Assembly (NCBI RefSeq): GCF_002975405.1
Contig: NZ_PCPS01000002.1
Location: 744,001-808,000, forward strand
Direction of reading: 5' to 3'
Length of the DNA: 64,000 nt
Origin: Arthrobacter sp. MYb229
Lineage (GTDB): Bacteria > Actinomycetota > Actinomycetes > Actinomycetales > Micrococcaceae
Position 1 is the stretch's first letter, and every line of letters starts with the position of its first letter. Shown one piece after another: positions 16,797-26,564 of this stretch. The notes beneath the pieces were generated by a model. That model saw only the letters and a program-made list of their open reading frames with translations, had not been told where the DNA came from and made no database searches. The position numbers and the translations under genes are program-made.

Positions 16797-18497
16797 ATGA
16801 TTGGAGGCATGGAGAATACTGCTGCCCCGGCCTGGGTCGCCAACTATCAGCCGGGCGTCCCTGCCGAAATCAAGCTTCCTACCGAGTCGTTAAGCCATAT
16901 GTTCGAGCGTTCGGTCCGCGAGGCCGGCGAGAGCCCGGCCACCGAATTCTTCGGTCGACGGATGAGCTACCTCGAATTGGGCCGACAAGTCGAGAAGGCG
17001 GCCGAGGGGCTGCGCCAGCTGGGTGTGAAGCCCGGAGATCGGGTTGCGCTGGTCCTGCCCAATTGCCCGCAGCACGTCGTCGCGTTCTACGCGGTGCTTC
17101 GGCTGGGCGCGGTGGTTGTGGAGCACAACCCGCTGTACACCTCGCGCGAACTGCGCCACCAGTTCGAAGACCACCAGGCGCGGGTGGTGATCGCCTGGGA
17201 CAAGGTCGTGCCGAACCTGCAGCAGTTCCCCAAAGACGTGCGGATCGATACGATTGTCGCCGTCAATCTGCTCGAGGCATTCCCTGCGGTCAAGCGCCTG
17301 GCACTGAACTTGCCGGTGAAAAAGCTGCGCGAGACCAAGGACTCGCTGACCGCCTCCACGGCAGGCACCATGGCTTGGAGGCAATTGCTGAAATCCGGGC
17401 GATTAAATCCGGCACATCGATACCCCGAGGTTCAGGATCTGGCGGTCATCCAGTACACCTCGGGAACCACCGGGCGTCCAAAGGGCGCAATGCTTACCCA
17501 CTACAACCTGTATGCCAACGCGTTGCAGGGCGAAGCCTGGATGGAAGGCGCCGAAGAGCGCAAGGAAATCCTGTATGCGATCCTGCCGATGTTCCATGCA
17601 TTCGGAATGACCTTGTATCTGACCTTCGGGGTGAAAAAGCAGGGGCTGCTGGTGCTCTTCCCGAAGTTTGAACCGCAGATGATCCTGGATGCGTGGAAGA
17701 AGTCCCCGGCCACCGTGTACTGCGCGGTCCCACCGATCTACGAGCGTACCGCCATGGCAGCCAAAGAGCAGGGCATTTCGCTGCGTTCGGCCAAGTACTG
17801 CATCTCGGGTGCGATGAATCTGCCTGACCACGTGGTGGAGCTATGGGAGTCGATGTCCGGCGGACTGCTGGTCGAAGGCTACGGGATGACCGAATCCTCA
17901 CCGGTGGCCTTGGGCAACCCGTTCCACCCTTCGCGTCGAAACGGCACTATCGGGGTGCCATTTCCTTCGACGCTGATGAAGGTTGTGGATGTGGATGAAC
18001 CTGGCCGTGAGGTGGAACAGGGCGAAGCGGGCGAGCTGCTGATCAAGGGGCCCCAGGTGTTCCGCGGATACTGGAATAACCCGGAGGAGACCGCGAAAAC
18101 ACTTACCGAGGATGGCTGGCTGCACACCGGCGACGTAGTCACCGTCGACCAGGACGGGTTTACCCAGATCGTCGATCGCGCCAAGGAGCTGATCATTACC
18201 GGCGGATTTAATGTCTCGCCTAGCGAGGTGGAGAACGCGCTGCGCCAGCATCCTGCTGTCGCCGACGCCGCGGTGTTCGGCAAGGCGCTGGAACGCGGCG
18301 GCGAAATGGTGGTCGCCGCGGTACAACTCGACGAGGGGGCAACCCTGGACGAGGCCGACCTGCGCGAACACTGCCGCACCTTGCTGGCGGCCTACAAGGT
18401 GCCTAAGCGCATCGTTGCCATCGAGGAAATGCCCCGCTCGATGCTGGGCAAGGTGTTGCGCAAGCAGGTCCGCGAACAGTTCGGTGAAGGGCTCTAG
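16797..18497 (+). CDS. fadD: Long-chain fatty-acid--CoA ligase
   Basis: A 566-residue acyl-adenylate-forming enzyme that activates fatty acids to acyl-CoA. The AMP-binding P-loop is IQYTSGTTGRPKGAML, the A5 motif is EGYGMTESSP, the hinge region contains DGWLHTGDVV and the catalytic lysine is in the C-terminal MPRSMLGKVLRKQVRE. Two starts are close together (16797 and 16809); GGAGG lies too near the second, so the first is preferred with limited confidence. It is monocistronic and convergent with the peptide transporter operon. Confidence 0.9.
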   Translation: MIGGMENTAAPAWVANYQPGVPAEIKLPTESLSHMFERSVREAGESPATEFFGRRMSYLELGRQVEKAAEGLRQLGVKPGDRVALVLPNCPQHVVAFYAVLRLGAVVVEHNPLYTSRELRHQFEDHQARVVIAWDKVVPNLQQFPKDVRIDTIVAVNLLEAFPAVKRLALNLPVKKLRETKDSLTASTAGTMAWRQLLKSGRLNPAHRYPEVQDLAVIQYTSGTTGRPKGAMLTHYNLYANALQGEAWMEGAEERKEILYAILPMFHAFGMTLYLTFGVKKQGLLVLFPKFEPQMILDAWKKSPATVYCAVPPIYERTAMAAKEQGISLRSAKYCISGAMNLPDHVVELWESMSGGLLVEGYGMTESSPVALGNPFHPSRRNGTIGVPFPSTLMKVVDVDEPGREVEQGEAGELLIKGPQVFRGYWNNPEETAKTLTEDGWLHTGDVVTVDQDGFTQIVDRAKELIITGGFNVSPSEVENALRQHPAVADAAVFGKALERGGEMVVAAVQLDEGATLDEADLREHCRTLLAAYKVPKRIVAIEEMPRSMLGKVLRKQVREQFGEGL

Positions 18498-18521
18498 CCC
18501 AAACGATACGGTTCGAACCGG

Positions 18522-18555
18522 CCATGCCGCGGTTGCTAACGCAGCCGCGGCATGG
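18522..18555. terminator. Bidirectional hairpin between fadD and the ABC ATPase gene
   Basis: A perfect 11-bp stem (CCATGCCGCGG and its complement) with a 12-nt loop. It overlaps the last codons of the minus-strand ATPase gene and lies 24 bases after the fadD stop. Confidence 0.6.
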
Positions 18556-20128
18556 CTGTCAGCAGCGAGCGGGTGTACTCGTGCTGCGGGTCGCCGAACA
18601 CGTCGGCGGTAGCGCCCTGCTCGACGATGCTTCCCCGGTACATCACCGCTACGGTATCGCTCATATGCTCGATGACCGACAGATCGTGGCTGATGAACAG
18701 GTAGCTGGTTCCGGTCTCTTGCTGCAGCCGGTCCAGCAGGTCCAAGACGGTCGCCTGAATTGAAACATCCAGGGCCGAGACCGGTTCATCCAAGACGAGC
18801 ACCTTAGGTCTCGGTGCCAGTGCACGGGCGATCGCCAAGCGTTGGCGCTGCCCGCCGGAAAGCTCGCGCGGATTGCGCGAGCCCAGTGCCGGATCCAGTT
18901 CCACCTGTTCAAGGAGTCGGGAGACTTGGGTCCGGTAGCTCGCCCCGCGTTTGCTGCGACCGGCGGAGAGCGCATCGGTGAGCAACTGGCCCACGTTATA
19001 GCGTGGGTCGAAAGAACCCAGCGGGTTCTGGTAGATCGCCCCGATGTTTTCGCGCAGGTATCGGCGCTGGGCTTCGCGTTGCGGTGCAAAATGCTCGCCA
19101 AAGAGCCGCACCGAGCCGGTATCCGGACGTTCCAAGCCGAGCACCAGTCGGGCGGTGGTGGTCTTGCCCGACCCGGATTCGCCGACCAGGCCCAGCGTCT
19201 GTCCTTGCTGAACGACGAAACCGGCCCCCTGCACCGCGGCATGTTTGCCGAAGCTTTTGGACAGGTCCTCCACCACAAGAGCCGGCATCCGAGCAGGCTT
19301 CGCCGGTTCTTGTGCCACGACAGCCGCCTTCGGGGGAGCGAGGCTCAAGGGCTGAAAGCGGGGCACCCCGGACGGGATTGCACGTAAAAGAGTGCGCGTG
19401 TACTCGTGCTGCGGGCGGTTCAGCACCTGGTCGGTGTCGCCGGCCTCGACGATCTTTCCGGCACGCATCACCGCGATCCGATCCGCCAGCTGGGCAACCT
19501 GTGCCAGGTCGTGGCTGATCATCAGCACCGCCCGGCCCGCATTTTTGAGCGCCCGGAGTTGTTCGAGCACCAGGGCGGTCAGCCTGGAGTCCAAGGCGGT
19601 GGTCGCCTCATCGGCGATCACAACTTGCGGGTCCCCGATCATCGCCTGGGCAATGAGCACGCGTTGGCGCATGCCGCCGGATAATTGGGAGCTGCGCTGC
19701 TTCATCCGCCACGCAGGTTCGGGCAGATCCACCGCTTCCAAGGCCTCGCGGACCTTCGCCGTGCGTTCGGGCTTGGACAGCGAGCTGTGTTCCTTCAGCG
19801 CGTCGGCGATTTCGCGGCCCACCGGGCGCAAGGGATCCAAAGCCATGAGCGCATCTTGCAGAATCATCGCCACGGAATTTCCGCGCATCTGCTGCCAGGC
19901 CCGCTCGCTCATCGCGGTGGCGTCCTGCCCCAAGACCGAGAATTTCTCGGCGCTGACCTTGCCGCCGGACAGGCCCAGCAGGCTACGGGCGGTGACGGAC
20001 TTACCGGACCCGGATTCACCTACCAGCGCCAGGCATTCGCCGGCGGACAGCTCGAAGGACACCGAGTCCACCGCGAGCTGCCCGGCGAAGCCCACCGAGA
20101 GGTTCTCGACTTCTAATAAAGGACTCAT
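18536..20128 (-). CDS. Oligopeptide/dipeptide ABC transporter, double ATPase (DppD-DppF fusion)
   Basis: A 530-residue protein with two complete nucleotide-binding domains. The first has Walker A GESGSGKSVTA, signature LSGGMRQR and Walker B VVIADEAT; the second has GESGSGKTTTA, LSGGQRQR and VLVLDEPV. Each is followed by the QHEYTR(T/S)LL segment typical of peptide-transporter ATPases. The domains are joined by a proline/alanine-rich linker near residue 270. The ATG at 20128 overlaps the DppC stop by four bases (ATGA). It energises uptake by the two upstream permeases. The fused form is common in actinobacteria. Confidence 0.92.
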   Translation of the reverse strand: MSPLLEVENLSVGFAGQLAVDSVSFELSAGECLALVGESGSGKSVTARSLLGLSGGKVSAEKFSVLGQDATAMSERAWQQMRGNSVAMILQDALMALDPLRPVGREIADALKEHSSLSKPERTAKVREALEAVDLPEPAWRMKQRSSQLSGGMRQRVLIAQAMIGDPQVVIADEATTALDSRLTALVLEQLRALKNAGRAVLMISHDLAQVAQLADRIAVMRAGKIVEAGDTDQVLNRPQHEYTRTLLRAIPSGVPRFQPLSLAPPKAAVVAQEPAKPARMPALVVEDLSKSFGKHAAVQGAGFVVQQGQTLGLVGESGSGKTTTARLVLGLERPDTGSVRLFGEHFAPQREAQRRYLRENIGAIYQNPLGSFDPRYNVGQLLTDALSAGRSKRGASYRTQVSRLLEQVELDPALGSRNPRELSGGQRQRLAIARALAPRPKVLVLDEPVSALDVSIQATVLDLLDRLQQETGTSYLFISHDLSVIEHMSDTVAVMYRGSIVEQGATADVFGDPQHEYTRSLLTAMPRLR

Positions 20129-20922
20129 GCGGCGTTGACCTTTCCGCCCAGCGAACGCCCGATCAGCGTGGCCCCGGCCGCGACCACCACGATCGCCAAG
20201 CCAGGGAAGAAGCTCAGCCACCAGGCCAGATGCAGATAGGTGCGCCCGGCCGAGAGCATGGCACCCCATTCGGGAGCCGGTGGCGGGGTGCCCAGGCCGA
20301 GGAAGGACAGCGCGGCGGCCCAAATGACCGCCTGTCCAATGCCCAAGGTCACCAGCGCCAGCAAGGGGCGAAGGGCGTTGGGCACCAGGTGGTTTTGTAC
20401 CTTCAGCCAGGTGCCGCGGCCGAGCACCGTGGCGGCTTCCAGCATTTCGGAGTTCTTCACAGAACGGATCTGGCTGCGCACCAAGCGGGCGTAGCCCGGC
20501 GCGGTGGAAAGGCCAACGGCAACGATTGCCGGCCCTACCCCGGGGCCGGTAAAGGCGATGATCAGCAGTGCCAGCAGCAGCGAGGGCACCGCGTAGAGGG
20601 CTTCGAGCACACGCAAGATCGCTCCATCGAGCCAGCGCGGGGCAAGCGCCGCGGCGGTACCCAGGACTAGGGCAATGCCCATGCCCAGGGCCGTGGCGGC
20701 CAGGCCGATATACAGCGAGTCACCGGCGCCATGGATGACGCGGGTGAACACGTCGCGTCCCGATTCGTCGGTCCCCATCGGGTGCGCCAGGCTAGGCGCG
20801 TGGAATGCCTGCGCGGGGTCAACCGCCAAGGGGTCGCCCGGGGCGATGAGCCCCGGCGCAAGCGCGGTTAGCAGCCAGAAGAGGATAAAGACGGTGCCTA
20901 GAATTTTGGCGGTTCGGCTCAT
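20125..20922 (-). CDS. dppC: Peptide ABC transporter permease, DppC-like
   Basis: A 265-residue inner-membrane permease with an N-terminal TM, the LAHPMGTDESGRDVFTRVIHG block typical of DppC/OppC, and a BPD_transp_1 domain whose coupling loop reads EAATVLGRGTWLKVQNHLVPNA. It starts at 20922, overlapping the dppB-like stop by four bases; its own stop overlaps the ATPase start. The open frame continues upstream of the ATG only through dppB in another frame. Confidence 0.92.
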   Translation of the reverse strand: MSRTAKILGTVFILFWLLTALAPGLIAPGDPLAVDPAQAFHAPSLAHPMGTDESGRDVFTRVIHGAGDSLYIGLAATALGMGIALVLGTAAALAPRWLDGAILRVLEALYAVPSLLLALLIIAFTGPGVGPAIVAVGLSTAPGYARLVRSQIRSVKNSEMLEAATVLGRGTWLKVQNHLVPNALRPLLALVTLGIGQAVIWAAALSFLGLGTPPPAPEWGAMLSAGRTYLHLAWWLSFFPGLAIVVVAAGATLIGRSLGGKVNAA

Positions 20923-21851
20923 GACTCGGCCCCCGCCGGGTCGATGAGGCGTTCGATGGCTTCGGTCAGCGCCATCACCACGATATACACGAGGGCGGAG
21001 AACAGCGCGATGCCGGTGACCATGGGAATATCGCGGGAGAGCACCGCCGAAAGCAGGGAACGCCCCAGCCCCGGCCGGGCAAAGATCGCCTCGACAACCA
21101 CCGCTCCGGACAGCAAGGAGGAAAAGGCCCAGCCGGTCAACCCCAAGGCGGGCAACGCCGCGTGGCGCAATCCGTGGCGCCAGAACACCGTCAACCTGCT
21201 TTCGCCGCGGGTTCGGGCGGCCAGCGCGAACTGGCTTCCCAACGCGGTGGACAGCGAGTCGCGCATCAGCTGGGTGAGAAAACCTGCCAGCGGCAGCGCG
21301 AGGGTGAGCACCGGCAAGACCAGTCCCGCCCCGGTCCCGTTGTCCACCGCGGGGAACCAGCCGAGCATCGAGGAGAAAAGCATGATCAGCACCGCGCCGA
21401 GCCAGAAGTGAGGCACGGCCGCGGCGATGATCTCCACCGCGTTGCCGACGCACTGGCCGGCCCGGGTGGCTCGCATGGCCAGCATCGCAAAGATGAGCGA
21501 CAGCAGCCAGGCCGCCGCCAATGAGATGAGTGCCAGCGTGATGGTCGGCGGCAGCACCTCGGCGATCACCTGCAGAACCGGGTCCTTCAGCGCATAGGAG
21601 GTCCCGAAATCCAGGCGGATCAGCTTGGCCAGAAACATGAGGTACTGGGTAATCAGCGGAAGATCCAAGCCGTACTCGCTGCGCGCGGCGGCCAGGGCCT
21701 CGGCCGAGGCCTGCGAGCCCGGGCCGCCCATAATCGCCTCGGCCGGGTCGCCGGGGATCAGCCGCACGCCGATGAAGATGGCGGTGGCCACCAGCCACAG
21801 CACCACCAGCGCGCCGCCAACCTTGCGACCCAACCAAGCGAGCATTTTCAT
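20919..21851 (-). CDS. dppB: Peptide ABC transporter permease, DppB-like
   Basis: A 310-residue, six-TM permease. The N-terminal signature RLIPGDPAEAIMGG and the coupling loop AARTRGESRLTVFWRHGLRHA are typical of DppB/OppB. It follows the binding-protein gene by 19 bases and overlaps dppC by four, so SBP-dppB-dppC-ATPase form one operon for di- or oligopeptides or a related cationic substrate such as nickel. Confidence 0.92.
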   Translation of the reverse strand: MKMLAWLGRKVGGALVVLWLVATAIFIGVRLIPGDPAEAIMGGPGSQASAEALAAARSEYGLDLPLITQYLMFLAKLIRLDFGTSYALKDPVLQVIAEVLPPTITLALISLAAAWLLSLIFAMLAMRATRAGQCVGNAVEIIAAAVPHFWLGAVLIMLFSSMLGWFPAVDNGTGAGLVLPVLTLALPLAGFLTQLMRDSLSTALGSQFALAARTRGESRLTVFWRHGLRHAALPALGLTGWAFSSLLSGAVVVEAIFARPGLGRSLLSAVLSRDIPMVTGIALFSALVYIVVMALTEAIERLIDPAGAES

Positions 21852-21870
21852 CTCTGGATGTGTTCGTTGG

Positions 21871-23529
21871 CTACTTGTTCAGGAACACGTTGAAGTAGGT
21901 CGGTGAGGAGACCGCGGTGGTTTCACCCATGCCGTGCACGTTCTTCGAAAACAGGAAGTGGTTCTGCTGATCGTAGAGCGGGATCACGTAATAGCCGTCC
22001 AAGACGATCTGCTGCGCCCGTTCGTAGAGTTCTGCACGTTTGGCTTCGTCGTTGGTCTGCTCGGCTTCCACCAGCAACCGGTCCAGCTGCGGGTTTTTGA
22101 TCTGCGCGTTGTTTGCAAAGTAGCCGCTCGGCGCCGGGACGGTGGAATCCGAATGGAACAAGATGCGCAGCACGCTCGGACCGACCTTGGTATACGGTGC
22201 CGAAACGAGGTCGTACTCGTGTTTTGCCAGAGCGCCGTACCAGCTGGAGAGGTCCAGCAAGTCGATCTTAACCTCGATGCCAACATTCTTGGCGGCCGCC
22301 TGCATCTGCTCGAAGAGCGACTGCTCGGCCGGAACCGACTGGTTCGTGGATACCGGGAAGCTCAGGCTCAGGCGCTTGCCGTCCTTGAGCCGGTAGCCCT
22401 GTGCATCGCGTTCGGTCCAGCCTGCCTCGTCGAGGAGCTGGTTGGCCCGCTCAACATCGGTGCCGAATTTTTCTTCGGCCGAAATACCCAGCGGCTCAAC
22501 GCTTGAAAGCAGCGAGTAGCTGCGCTCGGCGGTGTTGAAGTACAGCGCGTCGATTCCGGTGTTCACGTCGAGGGAACGGATGAACGCCTCGCGCACCGAG
22601 GCGTCGTCAAAAGGCGCCTTGGAGCTGTTGAGCTCCACCCGGTTCGAGGCACCCGGACGCGGCGCCGCGAGGTGGCCCAGCCCGCTATCGGCGGCGGTGG
22701 CGATGGTGTCAGGCTGCGGATTGTCGATCACGTCGACCTCGCCGGACTGCAGAGCTGCATAGCGGCTGGCTGCCTCCGGGATGAAGCGCCAGGTAATGCC
22801 GTCCAGGTGCGCGGTGGAGCCGGCACGCTCGGGGTCAGCTGCCGGCGCGGCATAGTCTTCGTAGCGAACCAGATTGACGGCCTGCTGGCGGTCCCAGGAC
22901 TCAACCTTGAAGGGGCCGGTGCCTGCCGGGGCGGCGCAGTTCGCCGCCTGGTCGCGCTTGAGCCCCTCGGGGGACTGGATTGCCGTCCACGGCATGGACA
23001 GCGACTCGAGCAGCGCGTTATCCGGGGCGGAGAGTTCCAGCTGCGCGGTCAACTCGTCGACGATCGTGATTTCGGTGACCTTGCCGACGGCAAGATAACC
23101 GGTGGAGGAAGCCGTATTCGGATCCTGCAGGTGCTCGATATTTGCCTTGATGGCTTCGGCGGTGAGCGGGGTGCCGTCGTGGAAGCTGATCCCCTCACGC
23201 AGCGTGATGGTGCGCGTCAACCCATCCTCGGAGACCTCGGACTTTTCGGCCAGCCACGGGACGATTTCGCCCTTGGCGTCCTTGCTGAACAGCGATTCCA
23301 TGAACTGCGAGGCAACCAGCGCCTGCGGATAGTTTCCGCCCACATGCGGGTCCAAGCAGTTCGGCTCGGCATCACCCGATGCGTAAACCAGCGTCCCGCC
23401 GGCGACGGGCTTCAGATCCTCCGTGGCCGAGGGATCGGAGGTGGTGGAGCAGCCTGCGATGAGGGCCCCGGCCAGCGGGAGAGCTAATGCTCCGGTGAGC
23501 AGGCGGGTGGCGCGCTGTGTTCGTTGCAT
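21871..23529 (-). CDS. Peptide/nickel ABC transporter substrate-binding lipoprotein
   Basis: A 552-residue SBP_bac_5 protein. The N-terminus MQRTQRATRLLTGALALPLAG is a lipoprotein signal ending in the lipobox LIAGC, so the mature protein is tethered outside the membrane. FHDGTPLTAEAIKANIEHL is the family signature. The start at 23529 gives a normal signal peptide; an upstream in-frame ATG at 23583 would bury it. It is the first gene of the importer operon. The ligand cannot be predicted. Confidence 0.9.
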   Translation of the reverse strand: MQRTQRATRLLTGALALPLAGALIAGCSTTSDPSATEDLKPVAGGTLVYASGDAEPNCLDPHVGGNYPQALVASQFMESLFSKDAKGEIVPWLAEKSEVSEDGLTRTITLREGISFHDGTPLTAEAIKANIEHLQDPNTASSTGYLAVGKVTEITIVDELTAQLELSAPDNALLESLSMPWTAIQSPEGLKRDQAANCAAPAGTGPFKVESWDRQQAVNLVRYEDYAAPAADPERAGSTAHLDGITWRFIPEAASRYAALQSGEVDVIDNPQPDTIATAADSGLGHLAAPRPGASNRVELNSSKAPFDDASVREAFIRSLDVNTGIDALYFNTAERSYSLLSSVEPLGISAEEKFGTDVERANQLLDEAGWTERDAQGYRLKDGKRLSLSFPVSTNQSVPAEQSLFEQMQAAAKNVGIEVKIDLLDLSSWYGALAKHEYDLVSAPYTKVGPSVLRILFHSDSTVPAPSGYFANNAQIKNPQLDRLLVEAEQTNDEAKRAELYERAQQIVLDGYYVIPLYDQQNHFLFSKNVHGMGETTAVSSPTYFNVFLNK

Positions 23530-23667
23530 GAACGGTGAGTGACCTTTGAATAAGTGAGCGATGACGTACTCAACCTTAGTCAACCAAGGCCGAAAGGTCA
23601 GATCGTTTCCCTGCCAGAGGAAGCGAGAGCCGAGCCTTCGGTCTTGGCTGGCCGGGTGGCTGGCGTT

Positions 23668-24276
23668 TTACTTTTCGCTGGCGACGGTGAAGCGGCGGTT
23701 GTCGTGCACCGGGGTGTCGATTTCGTCGAGGATCGCTACGGCGAAGTCCTGGGTGGAAACGAAGTCGCCGGCAGGGGAGTTGGTGCCGAGGGTGTAGTTG
23801 CCGGTGCGGGTGCCCGGTGCGATCACCGGGGCAGGTGCGGCCATGGTCCAGGTAATCCCGGAGACCGAGGTCAACATGTCATACACGGCGCCACTGCTGA
23901 GGGCTTCGGCCTTGTATTCTTCGGGGAATCCGGGGGTGTCGTAGAGGCGGACTCCGTCGACTTCGGTAGCGCCGGCGCCGCCGACAACGATCAGACGTGC
24001 CGGGACGAGGGTTTCGGTGATCTCCTCGAAGGCGTCAAGGTATTCCTGGTGGTCGCCACCGGTGCGCGATGGCGGCACGGAGATCACGACGACGTCGTGG
24101 TTCTTTCCCAGATCGCGGTAGGCGGCGGTATCGTCGAGCTTGGCGGTGACCGCGCTGGTGCCTTCGACGGTTTTGCCGCTGCTGCTGACGGCGGTGACCT
24201 CGTGGCCGCGGCTCAATGCTTCAGAGGTGATCTGGCTGCCGACCATTCCGGTGGCTCCGTAGACTGCAATCTTCAT
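23668..24276 (-). CDS. NAD(P)-binding oxidoreductase, NmrA/YwnB-like
   Basis: A 202-residue Rossmann protein. MKIAVYGATGMVGSQITSEA holds the GxxGxxG dinucleotide motif of atypical SDRs, and LIVVGGAGATEVDG matches the NmrA/YwnB family, where it forms strand 4. The classical YxxxK catalytic pair is absent, as in that subfamily. It is divergent from an HxlR regulator with a palindrome between them, a common arrangement for redox or electrophile-responsive pairs. Confidence 0.85.
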   Translation of the reverse strand: MKIAVYGATGMVGSQITSEALSRGHEVTAVSSSGKTVEGTSAVTAKLDDTAAYRDLGKNHDVVVISVPPSRTGGDHQEYLDAFEEITETLVPARLIVVGGAGATEVDGVRLYDTPGFPEEYKAEALSSGAVYDMLTSVSGITWTMAAPAPVIAPGTRTGNYTLGTNSPAGDFVSTQDFAVAILDEIDTPVHDNRRFTVASEK

Positions 24277-24312
24277 GATGGTCCTCTCGTAGTTGTGTTC
24301 TTCGTGTTTATA

Positions 24313-24327
24313 GTATCCTTTAGATAC
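24313..24327. promoter_or_regulatory. Candidate HxlR operator
   Basis: GTATC, five bases, then GATAC in the 80-bp gap between the divergent oxidoreductase and hxlR-type genes. HxlR dimers bind such short spaced palindromes, so the site could control both genes. Confidence 0.5.
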
Positions 24328-24356
24328 CGACTACTTCAAAGGAACTTGGTTACCAA

Positions 24357-24722
24357 ATGGATAGCGCCCTCACCTACAACGTGCTTGCGCAAGACTGTCC
24401 CTCACGTGAAATTATGCAACGTTTGGGGGATAAATGGACCCCTTTAGTGATGCTTACCTTAGCCCGCGGGCCGCTACGTTTCTCCGCGTTACGCCAGCGG
24501 ATCGGTGCGGTGACGCCCAAGGTGCTGACCAGCACGCTGCGCACCCTGGAGCGCGATGGCCTGGTGGCTCGCACCGTCACGGCGCAGGTGCCGGTCCGGG
24601 TGGACTATGAATTGACCGATCTGGGTTCCAGCCTGCTCGAACCCATGGAGGCCATCCGCATCTGGTCCGAGGCGCACGCGGCCAAGGTGCTGGCCGCCCG
24701 AGAAATCTTTGACGATAAATAG
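24357..24722 (+). CDS. HxlR-family transcriptional regulator
   Basis: A 121-residue winged-HTH protein with the family pattern CPSREIMQRLGDKWTPLVMLTL, then RFSALRQRIGAVTPKVLTSTLRTLERDGLVAR and a C-terminal helix. It carries one Cys (residue 14) at the N-terminus, the position often used for redox or electrophile sensing. It is divergent from the NmrA-like oxidoreductase it probably controls. Confidence 0.88.
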   Translation: MDSALTYNVLAQDCPSREIMQRLGDKWTPLVMLTLARGPLRFSALRQRIGAVTPKVLTSTLRTLERDGLVARTVTAQVPVRVDYELTDLGSSLLEPMEAIRIWSEAHAAKVLAAREIFDDK

Positions 24723-24849
24723 GCCTCCTGCCGAGGCAAATTCAGCTGTTCGATTAGTTCCTTGATCGCGGCGGATATCCCACGAACAATGAGTGCGAAG
24801 AGCTCGATTCGCTGTGGCGCGAAGCGCCGCACTGTGGGAAGGAAGATCC

Positions 24850-26343
24850 ATGACCAACCAGGCAGTATCCAGCCGACCAAATTTCCTTGACCAGCTTCCG
24901 GCGCAACTATTCATCGCCGGGCAATGGCGCGAGGGGCGCAGTTCTTCCGTTCTGGTCACCCGCAACCCGTTCGACGACGCGGTGCTGGCAGAAATCCGCC
25001 AGGCTTCCATCGAGGATGTGGACGAGGCTTATTCGAGCGCAGCTCAGGCCCAACGCGATTGGGCTGCGCTCATTCCGGCAAAACGTGCTGCGGTGCTCAC
25101 CAAGGCTGCGGACTATCTGCAAGCCAACTACGATGACCTGGTTGCGCTGCAAGTGGCCGAATCCGGTTCGTCGGTGCTCAAGGCCAACGTGGAGGTTTCT
25201 GGCACGATCGCCGCAACGCGTGAGGCCGCCACCTTCCCGACTCGGGTGCACGGCCAGATCCTGCCGTCGAACAGTGCGGGTAAGGAAAACCGTGTTTACC
25301 GCGAACCGGTGGGCGTGGTGGGCGTGATTAGCCCGTGGAACTTCCCCATGCTGCTTTCCCAGCGCTCGGTGGCCCCTGCGCTGGCGCTGGGCAACTCGGT
25401 GGTGCTCAAGCCGGCCAGCGATACACCGCTGGTTGGCGCGCTGGTGCTGGCCAAGGCCTTCGAAGCAGCCGGGATCCCCCGGGGCGTGTTCAGCGTGGTT
25501 GTTGGTTCAGGTACCGAAATTGGGGACCACTTTGTGGCGCACGGCGTTCCTTCGTTGATTTCCTTCACTGGGTCCACCCCGGTGGGGAAAAACGTCGGCA
25601 AGCTCGCCGTTTCGGGCAAGCATATGAAGCGGGTCGCGCTGGAACTTGGCGGCAACGCACCATTTGTGGTGCTCGCCGACGCCAACCTCGAACAAGCGGT
25701 CCGCGCCGCTGCCATGGGCAAGTTCCTGCATCAGGGGCAGATCTGCATGGCAATCAACCGAATTATCGTTCAAGCCCCGGTCTATGACCAGTTCGTCGAG
25801 GAGTTCGCCGCCCATGCAGCCACCATCAAGTACGGTGATGCGGCGGAGCCCGCAAATGTGGTGGGGCCAATTATTAACGACGCGCAGCTGGCAAGCGTGC
25901 AGGGAAAGATCGCGCAGGCTCGAAGCGAGGGAGCCCGCGAGGTGCTCTCCGGCGAGGTCGTAGGCAGAGTGGTGCCGCCGCATGTTTTCGCCGATGTCAC
26001 CAGTGAGATGGAACTGTTCCGTGAGGAGATCTTCGGCCCGGTGGTTGGCATCACTAGGGCCGAAGATGAGGCGCATGCGCTCGAACTGGCAAATGACACC
26101 GAATTCGGATTATCCAGCGCGGTATTCACCACCGATATTGAGAAGGGTGTGCGCTTTGCCCGCGGGATCAAGGCGGGAATGACCCACATCAATGACATCA
26201 CCGTGAATGATGAACCACATGTGATGTTCGGTGGGGAGAAGAACTCCGGATTGGGCCGCTTTAACGGTGAGTGGGCTATCGAGGAATTCACCACCGACCA
26301 TTGGATCGGGGTGCAGAGCACCGATAAGCAGTACCCATTCTAG
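24850..26343 (+). CDS. Aldehyde dehydrogenase (benzaldehyde/vanillin type)
   Basis: 497 residues. [24 protein letters not shown], the general base in [11 protein letters not shown] and the nucleophilic Cys in [11 protein letters not shown] are intact. The FHQGQICMxINR style and the C-terminal [22 protein letters not shown] place it with aromatic aldehyde (benzaldehyde, vanillin, salicylaldehyde) dehydrogenases. AAGGAAG precedes the ATG at 24850. It is monocistronic, with a strong hairpin downstream. It follows the HxlR gene by 127 bases and might share its control. Confidence 0.87.
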   Translation: MTNQAVSSRPNFLDQLPAQLFIAGQWREGRSSSVLVTRNPFDDAVLAEIRQASIEDVDEAYSSAAQAQRDWAALIPAKRAAVLTKAADYLQANYDDLVALQVAESGSSVLKANVEVSGTIAATREAATFPTRVHGQILPSNSAGKENRVYREPVGVVGVISPWNFPMLLSQRSVAPALALGNSVVLKPASDTPLVGALVLAKAFEAAGIPRGVFSVVVGSGTEIGDHFVAHGVPSLISFTGSTPVGKNVGKLAVSGKHMKRVALELGGNAPFVVLADANLEQAVRAAAMGKFLHQGQICMAINRIIVQAPVYDQFVEEFAAHAATIKYGDAAEPANVVGPIINDAQLASVQGKIAQARSEGAREVLSGEVVGRVVPPHVFADVTSEMELFREEIFGPVVGITRAEDEAHALELANDTEFGLSSAVFTTDIEKGVRFARGIKAGMTHINDITVNDEPHVMFGGEKNSGLGRFNGEWAIEEFTTDHWIGVQSTDKQYPF

Positions 26344-26376
26344 GGATTGCCAAGGATCCTTCGAATGGCCAGGGGT

Positions 26377-26406
26377 CCCCGGAGCGGTGGTTCGTGCGCT
26401 CCGGGG
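26377..26406. terminator. Hairpin after aldehyde dehydrogenase
   Basis: A perfect 10-bp GC-rich stem (CCCCGGAGCG and its complement) with a 10-nt loop, 34 bases after the stop; no T-run. Confidence 0.5.
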
Positions 26407-26488
26407 CCTCGATGAGCAGGCACATGTGCTCTGCAAGGAATGCGGTAGTCATTAACGGAGTGTGAGAACTCCCGCGGGAGTTTGTGGA

Positions 26489-26523
26489 GCCCGAACTCCT
26501 GCCCCGTCGCCAGGGGTTCGGGC
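26489..26523. terminator. Hairpin between convergent genes
   Basis: A 12-bp stem with one mismatch (GCCCGAACTCCT with AGGGGTTCGGGC) and an 11-nt loop, next to a short perfect palindrome ACTCCCGCGGGAGT at 26468-26481. It serves the convergent aldehyde dehydrogenase and Nudix genes. Confidence 0.45.
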
Positions 26524-26564
26524 AGCGGTACTGCGCCAGCCAAGGGGTACCGGGCCAGGCGCGG